Assembly (NCBI GenBank): GCA_003599475.1
Contig: QZKK01000186.1
Location: 1 to 32,773 of the forward strand
Direction: 5' to 3'
Origin: Desulfobacteraceae bacterium
GTDB lineage: Bacteria > Desulfobacterota > Desulfobacteria > Desulfobacterales > SURF-15
Length of the DNA: 32,773 bases
Position numbers and translations under genes: made by a program. Positions 8,085 to 16,869 of the stretch are shown here, piece after piece. Numbering within the stretch: position 1 is the first letter of the stretch; each line of letters starts with the position of its first letter. Under the pieces are notes generated by a model that had not been told where the DNA came from, made no database searches, and was given only the letters and a program-made list of their open reading frames with translations.

Positions 8085-9415
8085 TCATCGCAGGCACCCA
8101 CAGCGGGTGCGGCAAGACGACCGTAACTCTCGGCATCATGGCGGCCCTACGGAAGAAGGGGCTTGCGGTCCAGCCGTTCAAGGCCGGGCCTGACTTCATC
8201 GATGCGGGACTGCATCGGCTTGTCGCGGACAGGACGTCCCGAAATCTCGACCTATGGATGTGCGGGCGGGACTATGTGACACGGTGCTTCCGGAAGCATG
8301 CCGCAGATGCCGATATTGCGGTGATTGAAGGCGTTATGGGAATGTATGACGGCGACCGAAGCACGGCGTCCTTGGCGACGCTCCTGCAGGCGCCTGTCGT
8401 GCTCGTGATCGATGCCTACGGTATGGCGGAGAGCGCGGGGGCGATGGTGCAGGGTTATACGGAATTCGGAATGCGAGGCGCGGACAGTGCATTGAAGTTC
8501 GCGGGAGTGGTCTTCAACCGCGTAGCTTCTGAAGGCCATTTTGCACGGCTGAAAGACAGCGTACGTACGGTGCCTGTTCTGGGGTATCTCCCGCGCGAAC
8601 TGGCCTTCGAGATCCCCCACCGGCATCTTGGGTTGACGACGGCTGAAGAGACCCCACTTGCATCAGAAAACCTTAATAACCTTGCGGACACGGTTATGCG
8701 TTTTATCGACATTGAAATGATGGTCCGGAATGCCGACAATTCAGGCGGGGAGATATATCACCGCAAAGACGTGAAGGAAACCAGGAAATTCAAACTTGCC
8801 GTTGCCTATGACAAAGCGTTCAGCTTCTACTACGAGGATAACTTGGACCTGCTTCGTGATGCAGGCGCGGAGATCGTCCAGTTTAGCCCGCTCGCGGATC
8901 AGGCGATTCCTGATGCCAATGCTGTCTACATCGGCGGCGGGTATCCTGAGCTCCATGCCGCGGCATTGTCCCGCAACAGTTCCCTGCTAAGTTCGATAAG
9001 GGCGTGGGTCGATGCCGGGAAGCCGATGTATGCTGAATGCGGCGGACTCATGTATCTTTCGCAAGGCATTCGCGATTTTGACAACGCGCTCTTTGTCATG
9101 GCAGGTGTGTTCCCCTTTGAAACGCGGATGATGAAAAAGCCGCGTCTGGGCTACCGCGAGGTCGTCCTGAACGAGGGCTGTATTCTGGGGGGCCGGGGCG
9201 AGAAATACCGTGGGCACGAATTTCATTATTCGGAGATCGTCGGTGATGCTTCCGGGAGCGTCTATGCCCTGAGCGACAGTCGAAACAAGGCTTTCCCTTC
9301 TGAAGGATTCAAGAAGAAGAATGCTTTGGCAAGCTATGTTCATATTCACTTCGGTAGCAGCCAGCGCGGTGCAGATCATTTTGCAGGTTTCATCAAAGGC
9401 GAGAAAAGGACATGA
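8072..9415 (+). CDS. cbiA: Cobyrinic acid a,c-diamide synthase CbiA
   Basis: The 447-residue protein has an N-terminal P-loop ATPase domain (IAGTHSGCGKTTVTLGIM, then FKAGPDFIDAGLH) and a C-terminal class I glutamine amidotransferase domain. The latter has the nucleophile in YAECGGLMYLS and the His in SYVHIHFGS. It amidates the a and c acetate groups of cob(II)yrinic acid using glutamine and ATP. The mix of GPDFID and the short GATase segment separates CbiA from its relative CbiP upstream. Length is typical. It overlaps cobD by 13 bases and the next gene by 4 bases. Confidence 0.95.
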   Translation: MRAIVIAGTHSGCGKTTVTLGIMAALRKKGLAVQPFKAGPDFIDAGLHRLVADRTSRNLDLWMCGRDYVTRCFRKHAADADIAVIEGVMGMYDGDRSTASLATLLQAPVVLVIDAYGMAESAGAMVQGYTEFGMRGADSALKFAGVVFNRVASEGHFARLKDSVRTVPVLGYLPRELAFEIPHRHLGLTTAEETPLASENLNNLADTVMRFIDIEMMVRNADNSGGEIYHRKDVKETRKFKLAVAYDKAFSFYYEDNLDLLRDAGAEIVQFSPLADQAIPDANAVYIGGGYPELHAAALSRNSSLLSSIRAWVDAGKPMYAECGGLMYLSQGIRDFDNALFVMAGVFPFETRMMKKPRLGYREVVLNEGCILGGRGEKYRGHEFHYSEIVGDASGSVYALSDSRNKAFPSEGFKKKNALASYVHIHFGSSQRGADHFAGFIKGEKRT

Positions 9416-10413
9416 AGGAAAGCATTCTGCTGGTCGGGCACGGGAGCCCGAAAAAGGACGCAAATAAACTGGACCAGATGGCGGGGATGCTGCACACGAT
9501 GCTGTATCCCGGTTGTGCGGACGCATGTGTTTCAGTCGCTTACATGGAATTTGCCGAGCCGAAGATCCCCGACGCGATCAAGATCGCGGTAGAGGGCGGC
9601 GCGAACAAGATCATCCTGCATCCCTTTTTTCTGTGTGCAGGCCAGCATGTAACCAAGGACATCCCTGAAACGATCGAGGAGGCGCGGGGGCTGTACCCCG
9701 ATGTTACTTTCATCTATACTGAGCCGCTCGGCATCCACGAGAAGCTGGCCCACATTGCGATGGAGCGGATCAGCGCCGCGGAGGTCTTGACGCCCGCTGC
9801 CATAGAAAAGAGGAGCTTCGATATTCTTTCAGCCGAGGCCGACCTGAGCAACATCCCCGCCGATCGTCTGCCGATCGTGCAGCGCGTCATCCATGCAACA
9901 GCGGATTTCGATTTCAAGGAAACGCTGATGTTCCATCCTGACGCGGTCGCCGCAGGACTTGCAGCGATCAAGGCGGGAAAGGATATTCTGACGGACGTGG
10001 AGATGGTGCGGACCGGTATCAACAAGAAGCTCCTGAGCCGCTGGGGCGGAACAGTCGTCTGTAAGATACAGGAAGCAGAGGCCAGGAGCCAGGCGTCCGG
10101 TGTCTTGACCAAGGCTGAGATCGGAATGGAATCCGCTCTGCGGGAAAACAATAATATTGGCATCATCGCCATCGGAAACGCTCCCACCGCCCTGCTGAAG
10201 GTGATCGAGCTGTTCGGCTCACCGGCCTTTGCTGGCCGCCAACTGCCCCTGGTCGTCGGTGTTCCCGTTGGGTTTGTCAAGGCCGTTGAATCAAAGGCGT
10301 TGCTTGCTTCTCAGAAATATCACTATATCACAGCGTTGGGGCGGAAAGGCGGCACGCCGGTCGCGGTGGCGATTGTGAATGCTCTCTTAAAAATAGGGGC
10401 CGGAGGTGATTGA
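9412..10413 (+). CDS. Fusion of sirohydrochlorin cobaltochelatase CbiX (short) and cobalt-precorrin-8 methylmutase CbiC
   Basis: One 333-residue frame holds two enzymes. Residues 1-125 are a small CbiX-type chelatase with metal-binding histidines in LVGHGSPKKD (H10) and ILHPFFLCAGQHV (H70, H79); it inserts Co2+ into sirohydrochlorin, the first committed anaerobic step. Residues about 131-333 are CbiC, with RSFDILSAEADL, the catalytic-histidine segment VIHATADF (H161) and late GNAPTALL; it moves a methyl group to give cobyrinic acid. The two activities are the first and a late step of the ring pathway, so no direct channelling is obvious. There is no internal stop and no clear internal start, so it is read as a true fusion. 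Confidence 0.92.
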   Translation: MKESILLVGHGSPKKDANKLDQMAGMLHTMLYPGCADACVSVAYMEFAEPKIPDAIKIAVEGGANKIILHPFFLCAGQHVTKDIPETIEEARGLYPDVTFIYTEPLGIHEKLAHIAMERISAAEVLTPAAIEKRSFDILSAEADLSNIPADRLPIVQRVIHATADFDFKETLMFHPDAVAAGLAAIKAGKDILTDVEMVRTGINKKLLSRWGGTVVCKIQEAEARSQASGVLTKAEIGMESALRENNNIGIIAIGNAPTALLKVIELFGSPAFAGRQLPLVVGVPVGFVKAVESKALLASQKYHYITALGRKGGTPVAVAIVNALLKIGAGGD

Positions 10414-10460
10414 TATGAGATAGCGGGATCGAAGCATGCATGGGGTGAAATATAAACATC

Positions 10461-10610
10461 GGGAATGACGAAGCGGAAAGGGGTGAAAAGCCCCTGCTGT
10501 CACGCAGCCGTAAAGGGAACGAAAACCCAAGGTAAGAGTCACTGTCATGGATTCACATGATGGGAAGGCGGGTGAGTAGGCAGCCCTGAGCCGGAAGACC
10601 TCACATTCCT
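10461..10610 (+). ncRNA. Cobalamin riboswitch upstream of cbiM
   Basis: The conserved elements appear in order: GGGGTGAAAAGCCCCTGCTGTCA, then CACGCAGCCGTAA, CACTGTCATGG, GGGAAGGCGGGTGAGTAGGC and the box-like GAGCCGGAAGACCT (to 10601). An outer P1 stem forms between GGAATG (10462-10467) and CATTCC (10604-10609). No terminator hairpin stands between the aptamer and the cbiM start 29 bases further on, so control is probably at translation initiation, unlike the btuB riboswitch. It divides the long gene run into two separately regulated parts. Confidence 0.93.
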
Positions 10611-10638
10611 TCAACCTCGATGAAAAGGAGAAATGAAC

Positions 10639-11316
10639 ATGCACATTATGGAAGGCTTTTTACCAGCGAAACATGCTATCGGATGGGGCATCGCTTCAGC
10701 GCCGGTCGTCGCCTACGGGCTCTACACCATCAACAAAAGAATCAAGGAAAAACCCGAGCAGCGGATGCTGCTGGGAGTTGCCGCAGCTTTCACTTTTGTC
10801 CTCTCTGCCCTGAAGATGCCGTCCGTCACCGGCAGCTGTTCCCACCCCACCGGCACCGGTCTGGGGGCGTTACTGTTCGGGCCGGCGGCAATGGCGCCCA
10901 TCGGCATGGTAGTGCTGTTGTTCCAGGCAATTCTGCTGGCCCATGGCGGTTTAACCACGCTTGGCGCCAACATCTTCTCCATGGCGATTGTGGGACCGTT
11001 CGCGGCGGCGGCAATCTACCGCCTCGCAAAAACAGCAAGGCTCCCCTTTGGCGTTTCGATCTTTCTTGCCGCTTCTATGGCGGACCTTTTGACCTACGTG
11101 ACTACCTCTGTCCAACTGGCGCTGGCCTTTCCTGACCCGGTCGGAGGGTTTGCCGCATCCTTTGCAAAGTTTGCCACCGTCTTTGCAATCACCCAGATCC
11201 CATTGGCTATAAGCGAGGGGCTCTTGACCGTAGTGGTCTTCAACGCCCTGACCCGCTTCAATCCGCAGGAGCTGAAAGCAATGAATGTTGTAACAACTCA
11301 GGAGGCGCGGTCATGA
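10639..11316 (+). CDS. cbiM: Cobalt ECF transporter substrate-specific subunit CbiM
   Basis: The 225-residue multi-spanning membrane protein is read from the ATG at 10639, giving MHIMEGFLP. In CbiM/NikM the amino terminus and His2 bind the metal, so this start is required. The spacing also fits: GGAG (10627-10630) is eight bases from it, but only two from the in-frame ATG at 10633. The signature [13 protein letters not shown], with a further metal-binding His, is present. It captures Co2+ at the membrane for import by CbiNQO and feeds CbiX. It lies directly behind a cobalamin riboswitch and overlaps cbiN by four bases. Confidence 0.95.
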   Translation: MHIMEGFLPAKHAIGWGIASAPVVAYGLYTINKRIKEKPEQRMLLGVAAAFTFVLSALKMPSVTGSCSHPTGTGLGALLFGPAAMAPIGMVVLLFQAILLAHGGLTTLGANIFSMAIVGPFAAAAIYRLAKTARLPFGVSIFLAASMADLLTYVTTSVQLALAFPDPVGGFAASFAKFATVFAITQIPLAISEGLLTVVVFNALTRFNPQELKAMNVVTTQEARS

Positions 11317-11651
11317 AACGATATCAGAACCTGGTGATGATGATAGCCGTGGTCATGCTGGTGGCGATCCCGCTCCTGATGGTGCAGAAGCCCGCGCCTG
11401 GTCAGGATGGCAAAGAGATTGAAATCTTTTCCGGAGCCGATGGCCAGGCAAAGGAGTTGATCGGGAAGATCGTCCCTGATTACAAGCCGTGGGCAACATC
11501 GTTGATGGAACCACCGAGCGGCGAGATCGAATCGCTGCTGTTCGCGCTTCAGGCGGCGCTTGGAGCCGGATTTATCGGTTATTGGTATGGTAGTGCAGCG
11601 ACCCGCGCCAAAATGCGCCGGGAAACCAATAATAAGGCAGCTCAATGCTAA
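11313..11651 (+). CDS. cbiN: Cobalt transport protein CbiN
   Basis: The 112-residue protein has a membrane helix near the N-terminus (about residues 7-24), a periplasmic stretch with the CbiN-typical [18 protein letters not shown], and a second membrane helix near residues 78-95 ([17 protein letters not shown]). CbiN is the small accessory subunit that, with CbiM, allows cobalt loading and uptake. It overlaps cbiM by four bases and cbiQ by seven, in the standard MNQO order. It is slightly longer than usual owing to a charged C-terminal tail. Confidence 0.93.
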   Translation: MKRYQNLVMMIAVVMLVAIPLLMVQKPAPGQDGKEIEIFSGADGQAKELIGKIVPDYKPWATSLMEPPSGEIESLLFALQAALGAGFIGYWYGSAATRAKMRRETNNKAAQC

Positions 11652-12391
11652 TCGAGCAGTCCGCATATACAAACTCTTGGCGGCGGATATCTCCCGCCGC
11701 CAAGGGGATTTTCACCCTTTGCGGCATGATTGCGGCATTCGCCGCCACAACACCTTCCGCTGCCTGCGGCGTCGCCGCGCTCCTGAGTGGTGTCACGGTT
11801 CTGGGCGCAAGAATTTCCCTTGGGCGCTATGTGCGGGTGGTCGCTCCGGCGCTCCTTTTTCTGACGGTTAGCGCATTGACCCTGGCGGTTTCAGTTACCT
11901 TTGCTGATTCCACGGGGAATTTCCACATGCAACTTGCTCGAACCGAGGTTCAGCGAGTCGCCCTGGTATGCGGACGGTCCTTGGGGGGGCTTGCTGCGCT
12001 TCTTTTTCTGGCAATGACCACCCCTTTGATCGATATCATCGCCCTGCTGCGTCGGCTCAGAGCGCCGGAGCTTTTGCTGGATATTATGGTCCTCTGCTAC
12101 CGAACACTTTTCGTCTTTTCCGAATCGATTCACGATACCATTACAGCTCAATCGGCCCGTCTAGGGTATGCAACGAAGCGTCTCTCCATGCGTTCTCTGG
12201 GCGTGCTTGTGGCCAACATATCCGTCCAAGTCTGGCAAAGAAGTCAGGCGCTCCATCTGACTGCTATGGCCCGCAACAATGACGGGCCTTTACGATTTCT
12301 CGAACAGCTTTACCCGAACTCCGTAAGAGACATGTGCGTCGCGGTCAGCGGCGGGACTGTGTTGATTGCGCTTGTCTTGGTGAAATTATGA
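11645..12391 (+). CDS. cbiQ: Cobalt ECF transporter transmembrane subunit CbiQ
   Basis: The 248-residue protein has about five hydrophobic membrane segments and the coupling-helix region seen in EcfT/CbiQ proteins (ELLLDIMVLCYRTLFVFSES, followed by HDTITAQSARLGY and a later WQRSQALHLTAMARN). It connects CbiM with the ATPase CbiO. It starts seven bases before the end of cbiN and overlaps cbiO by four bases. The N-terminus is less conserved; the start at 11645 is supported by the overlap. Confidence 0.92.
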   Translation: MLIEQSAYTNSWRRISPAAKGIFTLCGMIAAFAATTPSAACGVAALLSGVTVLGARISLGRYVRVVAPALLFLTVSALTLAVSVTFADSTGNFHMQLARTEVQRVALVCGRSLGGLAALLFLAMTTPLIDIIALLRRLRAPELLLDIMVLCYRTLFVFSESIHDTITAQSARLGYATKRLSMRSLGVLVANISVQVWQRSQALHLTAMARNNDGPLRFLEQLYPNSVRDMCVAVSGGTVLIALVLVKL

Positions 12392-13263
12392 AGCAGAAAA
12401 CGTCAGACCATATCCTTGAACTGAAAGAGGTTAACTTCCAGTATCCCGACGGTAGCGCCGGCCTCGATAGCTGCTCCCTCGCCATCCAGCGCGGCAGCCG
12501 GACGGCACTGCTGGGCGCGAATGGGGCCGGCAAAACGACGCTCTTTCTTCACCTGAACGGAATTCTGCGCCCTCGGACCGGCATGGTATTGTGGGCAGGT
12601 TCTCCGTTGGATTACAGTCGCAAAGGGCTGCACACCTTACGCTCCCGGGTCGGTCTTGTATTCCAGAATCCCGACAGCCAGCTTTTTTCCGCCAGTGTCC
12701 GGGAGGATGTCTCCTTTGGTCCGCTGAACCTCGGCCTGGACAGCGGGACCGTTCGTAACCGGGTGGAAGAGTCATTAAAGGCAGTGGGAATGATGGAGTT
12801 TACCGACAAGCCAGTTCACAACTTGAGCTATGGTCAGAAAAAACGGGTATGCATTGCAGGCGTACTGGCCATGCGGCCCGAGGTACTGATCCTGGACGAG
12901 CCGATGGCCGGCCTGGATATCGCCATGCAGTCGGAACTCACGCAAATACTGGATCGACTTCATGCCGAGGGCATGACCACGATCATCGCCACCCATGATA
13001 TGGACTTTGCTTGCCAGTGGGCCGATTCACTCGCCGTGCTGGTTAAGGGTAGATGCGCCGCCGCCTGGGAGGTGAAGAGAATTCCCGATCTTCTGGATCA
13101 GTTGGCAGGGTACGGCCTTGGAGTTCCACGGGCTGCTGAAATACATCAAGCTCTCACGGCTACAGGGTATCTGAATAATGGGGGACATTTTCCCCGGAGT
13201 CATCAAGATTTACTGAGCATGCTTCAGTTGGAGAGGCACGGCGGGAGATTCTCAAGACAATGA
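12388..13263 (+). CDS. cbiO: Cobalt ECF transporter ATP-binding subunit CbiO
   Basis: The 291-residue ABC ATPase contains Walker A GANGAGKTTLFLHLNG, the Q-loop VFQNPDSQLFSASV, a signature-like LSYGQKKRVCIAGVLAM, Walker B VLILDEPMAGLD and the switch His in IATHDMDF. The start at 12388 lies in the cbiQ stop codon; an upstream in-frame start at 12334 would lie deep inside cbiQ. CbiO powers cobalt uptake by hydrolysing ATP. The C-terminal 60 residues are variable, as usual for the group. It completes cbiMNQO. Confidence 0.95.
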   Translation: MKQKTSDHILELKEVNFQYPDGSAGLDSCSLAIQRGSRTALLGANGAGKTTLFLHLNGILRPRTGMVLWAGSPLDYSRKGLHTLRSRVGLVFQNPDSQLFSASVREDVSFGPLNLGLDSGTVRNRVEESLKAVGMMEFTDKPVHNLSYGQKKRVCIAGVLAMRPEVLILDEPMAGLDIAMQSELTQILDRLHAEGMTTIIATHDMDFACQWADSLAVLVKGRCAAAWEVKRIPDLLDQLAGYGLGVPRAAEIHQALTATGYLNNGGHFPRSHQDLLSMLQLERHGGRFSRQ

Positions 13264-13272
13264 GGGTCACTC

Positions 13273-13791
13273 ATGCGTAGAGGCTATGTCCAGGTCTATA
13301 CCGGAAACGGTAAGGGCAAAACCACGGCGGCGCTGGGACTCGCAATCCGCGCCGCAGGCACCGGGCTCAGGGTGTTCATCGCGCAGTTCATAAAAAAAAG
13401 AAAGTGCAGCGAGCATGCGGCCATCGAAGCGTTTGGTGGTACAATAATGGTCCGGCAGTTTGGTAACGGCCTTATCATGGGAAGAAAGCCTTCCACGGCG
13501 GATGTCAGGGCGGCTCAAAAGGGAATCGAGAGTGCCCGAAAGGCCGTCCTTTCCGTGGAGTATGATCTGGTGATCCTCGACGAGGCGAACGTGGCGGCTC
13601 ACTATGGGCTGATCCTGGTTCAGGACCTGCTTGATCTGATCGAGGGGAAACCCACTGGTGTTGAACTGGTGATCACAGGCCGGTACGCGGATAAGAAGGT
13701 GAGGAACGCGGCAGACTTGGTAACGGAGATGCGAGAGATTAAGCATTACGGGAAGAAGGGAGTGAAGGCGCGGCGTGGAATCGAAAAGTAA
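13273..13791 (+). CDS. cobO: Cob(I)yrinic acid a,c-diamide adenosyltransferase CobO/BtuR (CobA-type)
   Basis: The 172-residue protein begins GYVQVYTGNGKGKTTAALGLA, the P-loop signature of CobA/CobO/BtuR adenosyltransferases. It has the characteristic LVILDEANVA (Walker-B-like) and ELVITGRYADKKV. The enzyme transfers adenosine from ATP to the cob(I)alt corrinoid, giving the adenosylated intermediates used by CbiP. It is compact but within the family range. It starts nine bases after cbiO and overlaps cbiD by 17 bases. Confidence 0.93.
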   Translation: MRRGYVQVYTGNGKGKTTAALGLAIRAAGTGLRVFIAQFIKKRKCSEHAAIEAFGGTIMVRQFGNGLIMGRKPSTADVRAAQKGIESARKAVLSVEYDLVILDEANVAAHYGLILVQDLLDLIEGKPTGVELVITGRYADKKVRNAADLVTEMREIKHYGKKGVKARRGIEK

Positions 13792-14887
13792 AAAGCTCCG
13801 GTCCGGATACACCACCGGCGCATGCGCGGCAGCTGCGGCAAAGGCGGCGACTTGTATTCTCCTGCGAAAAGGGGCGATCAGTGAAACCGTGGAGATTCCC
13901 TTTCCCGGCGGCAGCCGCGTTGCGTTTAACGTTCAGCGTTCAGGGTTCAGTCTGCAGGATGGAAAAGGTGTCGCAACGGCCTTGATCGTGAAGGACGCGG
14001 GCGACGATCCCGACATCACGAACGGTGCGGAGATTGTTGCAACAGTTCGGAGTCAGGAGTTTGAAGTTCGAGGTGAGGAAAGTGCGGAAGTCATTATCAA
14101 GGGCGGGATCGGTGTCGGCAGTGTTACGAAGCCGGGTCTTGCAATACCGGTTGGAGAACCTGCAATCAATCCCGTGCCGAGAAGAATGATCCGCGATGCA
14201 GTACAGGAAGCCGTTCGCGAATGCGGTTCCGATGCTCCGCAGGTAGAGGTCACTATTTCGGTTCCCGCTGGGGAAGAGCTGGCGAAGAAAACCCTGAATC
14301 ATCGGCTCGGCATCATTGGCGGGATATCGATCCTGGGAACCACGGGCATTGTAAGGCCGCTTTCCGAGGCGGCTTGGACGGCAACTGTTACGGCGTCCTT
14401 CGATGTGGCGAAGGCGCTCGGCTTAACCGAGGTCGTGATATCAACCGGCAGGACATCGGAGAAAGCCCATCAGCAGAAGTACGGCCTGCCCGTGGAGGCT
14501 TATGCCATGATGGGCGACTACACGGAATATTCTCTGCGCGATGCTGCGAAGCACAGGTTCAGCAAGGTGCACCTCTGCGCACAATGGGCAAAGATGATTA
14601 AGATAGGCATGGCCACGCCCCAGACCCATGTGCGCCACGGCGCACTGGAGGCGGAGGCTGCGAGGGACTTCCTGATTACGCTGGGGATAGGTATTCCGCG
14701 GCAGAGCGTGTATAATACGTCGCGGGAGATCCTTGAATTTATTCGCGCCGAGCTTCCCGATCCACGATCAGCAATGAAGGCGGTCTGCGATGCGGCGCGG
14801 AGCTACTGTCAACGTGAGACGCAGGGGATTCCCGTGTCTGTCCATCTCGTGTCCTATGAAGGAGATATCATTGCCGAAAGCAAATAA
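13775..14887 (+). CDS. cbiD: Cobalt-precorrin-5B C1-methyltransferase CbiD
   Basis: The 370-residue protein starts at a GTG (13775) inside the end of cobO. The diagnostic N-terminus LRSGYTTGACAAAAAKAA and the central LGIIGGISILGTTGIVRPLS identify CbiD, the SAM-dependent C1 methyltransferase of the anaerobic pathway; it is unrelated to the usual corrin methyltransferases. Two short stretches (about 13928-13955 and 14043-14078) show GTTCAG/AGTTCGG-like near-repeats, and the second adds residues relative to the E. coli-type protein as I recall it. The frame stays open, so the protein should be functional. Confidence 0.94.
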   Translation: MESKSKKLRSGYTTGACAAAAAKAATCILLRKGAISETVEIPFPGGSRVAFNVQRSGFSLQDGKGVATALIVKDAGDDPDITNGAEIVATVRSQEFEVRGEESAEVIIKGGIGVGSVTKPGLAIPVGEPAINPVPRRMIRDAVQEAVRECGSDAPQVEVTISVPAGEELAKKTLNHRLGIIGGISILGTTGIVRPLSEAAWTATVTASFDVAKALGLTEVVISTGRTSEKAHQQKYGLPVEAYAMMGDYTEYSLRDAAKHRFSKVHLCAQWAKMIKIGMATPQTHVRHGALEAEAARDFLITLGIGIPRQSVYNTSREILEFIRAELPDPRSAMKAVCDAARSYCQRETQGIPVSVHLVSYEGDIIAESK

Positions 14888-16151
14888 GCTTTCCCTCGTC
14901 GGGATCGGATACCGGCCGCTCGGGAAACAGGCGCGGGAGATCGTCCGTAAGGCGGACGTGATCCTCGCTTCGTCACGACTTCTTGATGTCTTCAAACGAT
15001 ATAATGAGTATGAAGCGGTCAAGGACCGCATCAAGGTCATTGACCGCGTGCCGGAGACTGTGGTGTATACCAAGGACTGGTTCGCGCAGGCCGCACACGC
15101 ACCACTTGTGCTTCTCGCATCGGGCGATCCCATGTTCTTCGGCATCGGCAGGCGGATGGTCGAGGAGTTCGGAATAGAGCGGATCGAGATCATTCCCGAC
15201 CTGTCGAGCATGCAGGAAGCCTTTGCCCGGATCAACGTTCCCTGGGACGACGCGTTCAGCATCAGCGTGCACGGCGGGCCGGAGATCGCGAAACGCCGTG
15301 CGCTGCCCTATAAGGTGAAGGACATCCCCTGGCTGATACGGAAGTATCCCAAGATTGCGGTCTTGACCGACCGGCAGAACAATCCTGCTCTTATCGCCGG
15401 CGAGATCGGGACCGCGCCAACTGAGGTGCGGGACGGCATCACGCTTTATGTCTGCGAGCGGCTCGGATATGATGATGAGCGCATATGGACGGGAGCGGTC
15501 GGCGAAGCGGCGGGAATGACGTTTTCCGAGCCGAACGTGATGATCATCCTGCGGACGGCATCGGGTGAGAGGAGCCGGGAGATCGGCTTCGGGCTGCGTG
15601 AGGAAGAACTGGAGCATCGCGACGGTATGATCACGAAGGATGAGGTGCGCGCCGTTTCGATCCACAAGCTGAGGCTCCCGTCGAAAGGCCTTCTGTGGGA
15701 CATCGGCGCGGGCTCGGGTTCCGTGGCGATCGAGGCGGCAAGGCTCGCGCCCGGCCTTACGGTCATTGCCGTGGAGCGCGATGAGGCGCAGACGACGCGC
15801 ATCAGGGCCAACAAGATGAAGTTCGACGTACGAAACCTGAAGCTCATAGAGGGCTCGGCTCCCGACACGCTGACGGACCTTGGAGCGCCCGACCGGGTAT
15901 TCATCGGCGGGAGCGGCGGCAGGCTAGCGGAGATCGTGGAGCTGGCGAGCGGGAGGATGCAGGCGGGGATTATCGTGATCAACGCCGCGACCCTTGAAAC
16001 GCTTCAGGAAGGCATTGCCGCACTGGAACGCTCTGGCTTTGCAACCGACGTGTCCGAGGTCTCTGTGTCACGTTCCAGGATCGTTGCAGGGAAAAAAATG
16101 ATGAGTTCGATGAATCCCGTGTTCATCATGAAAGGCGAACGTGGTTATTAA
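14871..16151 (+). CDS. cbiET: Precorrin-6Y/cobalt-precorrin-7 methyltransferase CbiE-CbiT fusion (CobL-like)
   Basis: The 426-residue fusion has an N-terminal tetrapyrrole methylase domain, CbiE (about residues 1-210: LSLVGIGYRPLG, LLASGDPMFFGIG), and a C-terminal class I SAM methyltransferase, CbiT (about 245-426: LLWDIGAGSGSVAIEAARL near residue 280). CbiE methylates C5; CbiT methylates C15 and decarboxylates the C12 acetate. I chose the TTG at 14871, six bases behind AAGGAG (14859-14864). An ATG at 14856 is in frame but has no ribosome-binding site. It overlaps cbiD by 17 bases. Such fusions (CobL) are common. Confidence 0.93.
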   Translation: MPKANKLSLVGIGYRPLGKQAREIVRKADVILASSRLLDVFKRYNEYEAVKDRIKVIDRVPETVVYTKDWFAQAAHAPLVLLASGDPMFFGIGRRMVEEFGIERIEIIPDLSSMQEAFARINVPWDDAFSISVHGGPEIAKRRALPYKVKDIPWLIRKYPKIAVLTDRQNNPALIAGEIGTAPTEVRDGITLYVCERLGYDDERIWTGAVGEAAGMTFSEPNVMIILRTASGERSREIGFGLREEELEHRDGMITKDEVRAVSIHKLRLPSKGLLWDIGAGSGSVAIEAARLAPGLTVIAVERDEAQTTRIRANKMKFDVRNLKLIEGSAPDTLTDLGAPDRVFIGGSGGRLAEIVELASGRMQAGIIVINAATLETLQEGIAALERSGFATDVSEVSVSRSRIVAGKKMMSSMNPVFIMKGERGY

Positions 16152-16869
16152 GGCGGGACGATTATACGTGGTTGGCATCGGGCCGGGCGATCCCGAGCTA
16201 ATGACCCTGAAGGCGGTACGGATACTGAAGCAGGTGCCCTGCATCTTTGTTCCGAAAGGACGGGAAGAGGGAATGAGCCTTGCCCTTTCGATCGTCCAGA
16301 AGTCCCTCAGTCTCGACAACAAGGAGATAGTTGAGGCCTATTTCCCCATGAAGAAGACAATGGGGACTGCTGATACAGGAGAACTCTATACAAAGTGGAA
16401 CGAGACCGTGGATGCCGTTGTGGGCCAGCTTGGCCGGGGCATGGACGCAGCATTTATAACCATCGGCGACCCCGCTATCTACAGCACCTTCTTCTATCTC
16501 TATGACCGGCTGCTTGAGCGGAAGCCCGCTTTGCACATCGAGATCGTTCCCGGCATATCGTCCATCAACGCGGCTGCTGCGCGGGCCGGACTTTACCTGG
16601 GGCTCGGCAATGACCGGATCGCCATTCTTCCGGCAAATTACCTCGATAGCCTGCAGGAGACGCTGGAGAGGTTCGACACGGTGGTGCTGATGAAGGTGAA
16701 CAAAGTGTTCACGGCGGTCAGGGATACACTCGTCCGGACGGGTCTTGCGAAGAGCGCTGTCTATGTCGCTCGCGCAGGCATGGATGATGAGCGAATGGTA
16801 AAGGACATCACCCTCGTGCATGACGAAGACCTGAACTATTTCTCCCTGGTGATCGTGAGGAAACGATGA
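16141..16869 (+). CDS. cbiL: Cobalt-precorrin-2 C20-methyltransferase CbiL
   Basis: The 242-residue tetrapyrrole methylase starts at a GTG (16141) within the end of cbiET. It has the family motifs LYVVGIGPGDPELMTLKA at the N-terminus, the CbiL-typical IFVPKGREEGMSLA, and EIVPGISSINAAAARAGL. It adds the C20 methyl group to cobalt-factor II/precorrin-2, the first methylation after cobalt insertion. It overlaps cbiET by 11 bases and cbiF by four. Confidence 0.93.
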   Translation: MVIKAGRLYVVGIGPGDPELMTLKAVRILKQVPCIFVPKGREEGMSLALSIVQKSLSLDNKEIVEAYFPMKKTMGTADTGELYTKWNETVDAVVGQLGRGMDAAFITIGDPAIYSTFFYLYDRLLERKPALHIEIVPGISSINAAAARAGLYLGLGNDRIAILPANYLDSLQETLERFDTVVLMKVNKVFTAVRDTLVRTGLAKSAVYVARAGMDDERMVKDITLVHDEDLNYFSLVIVRKR

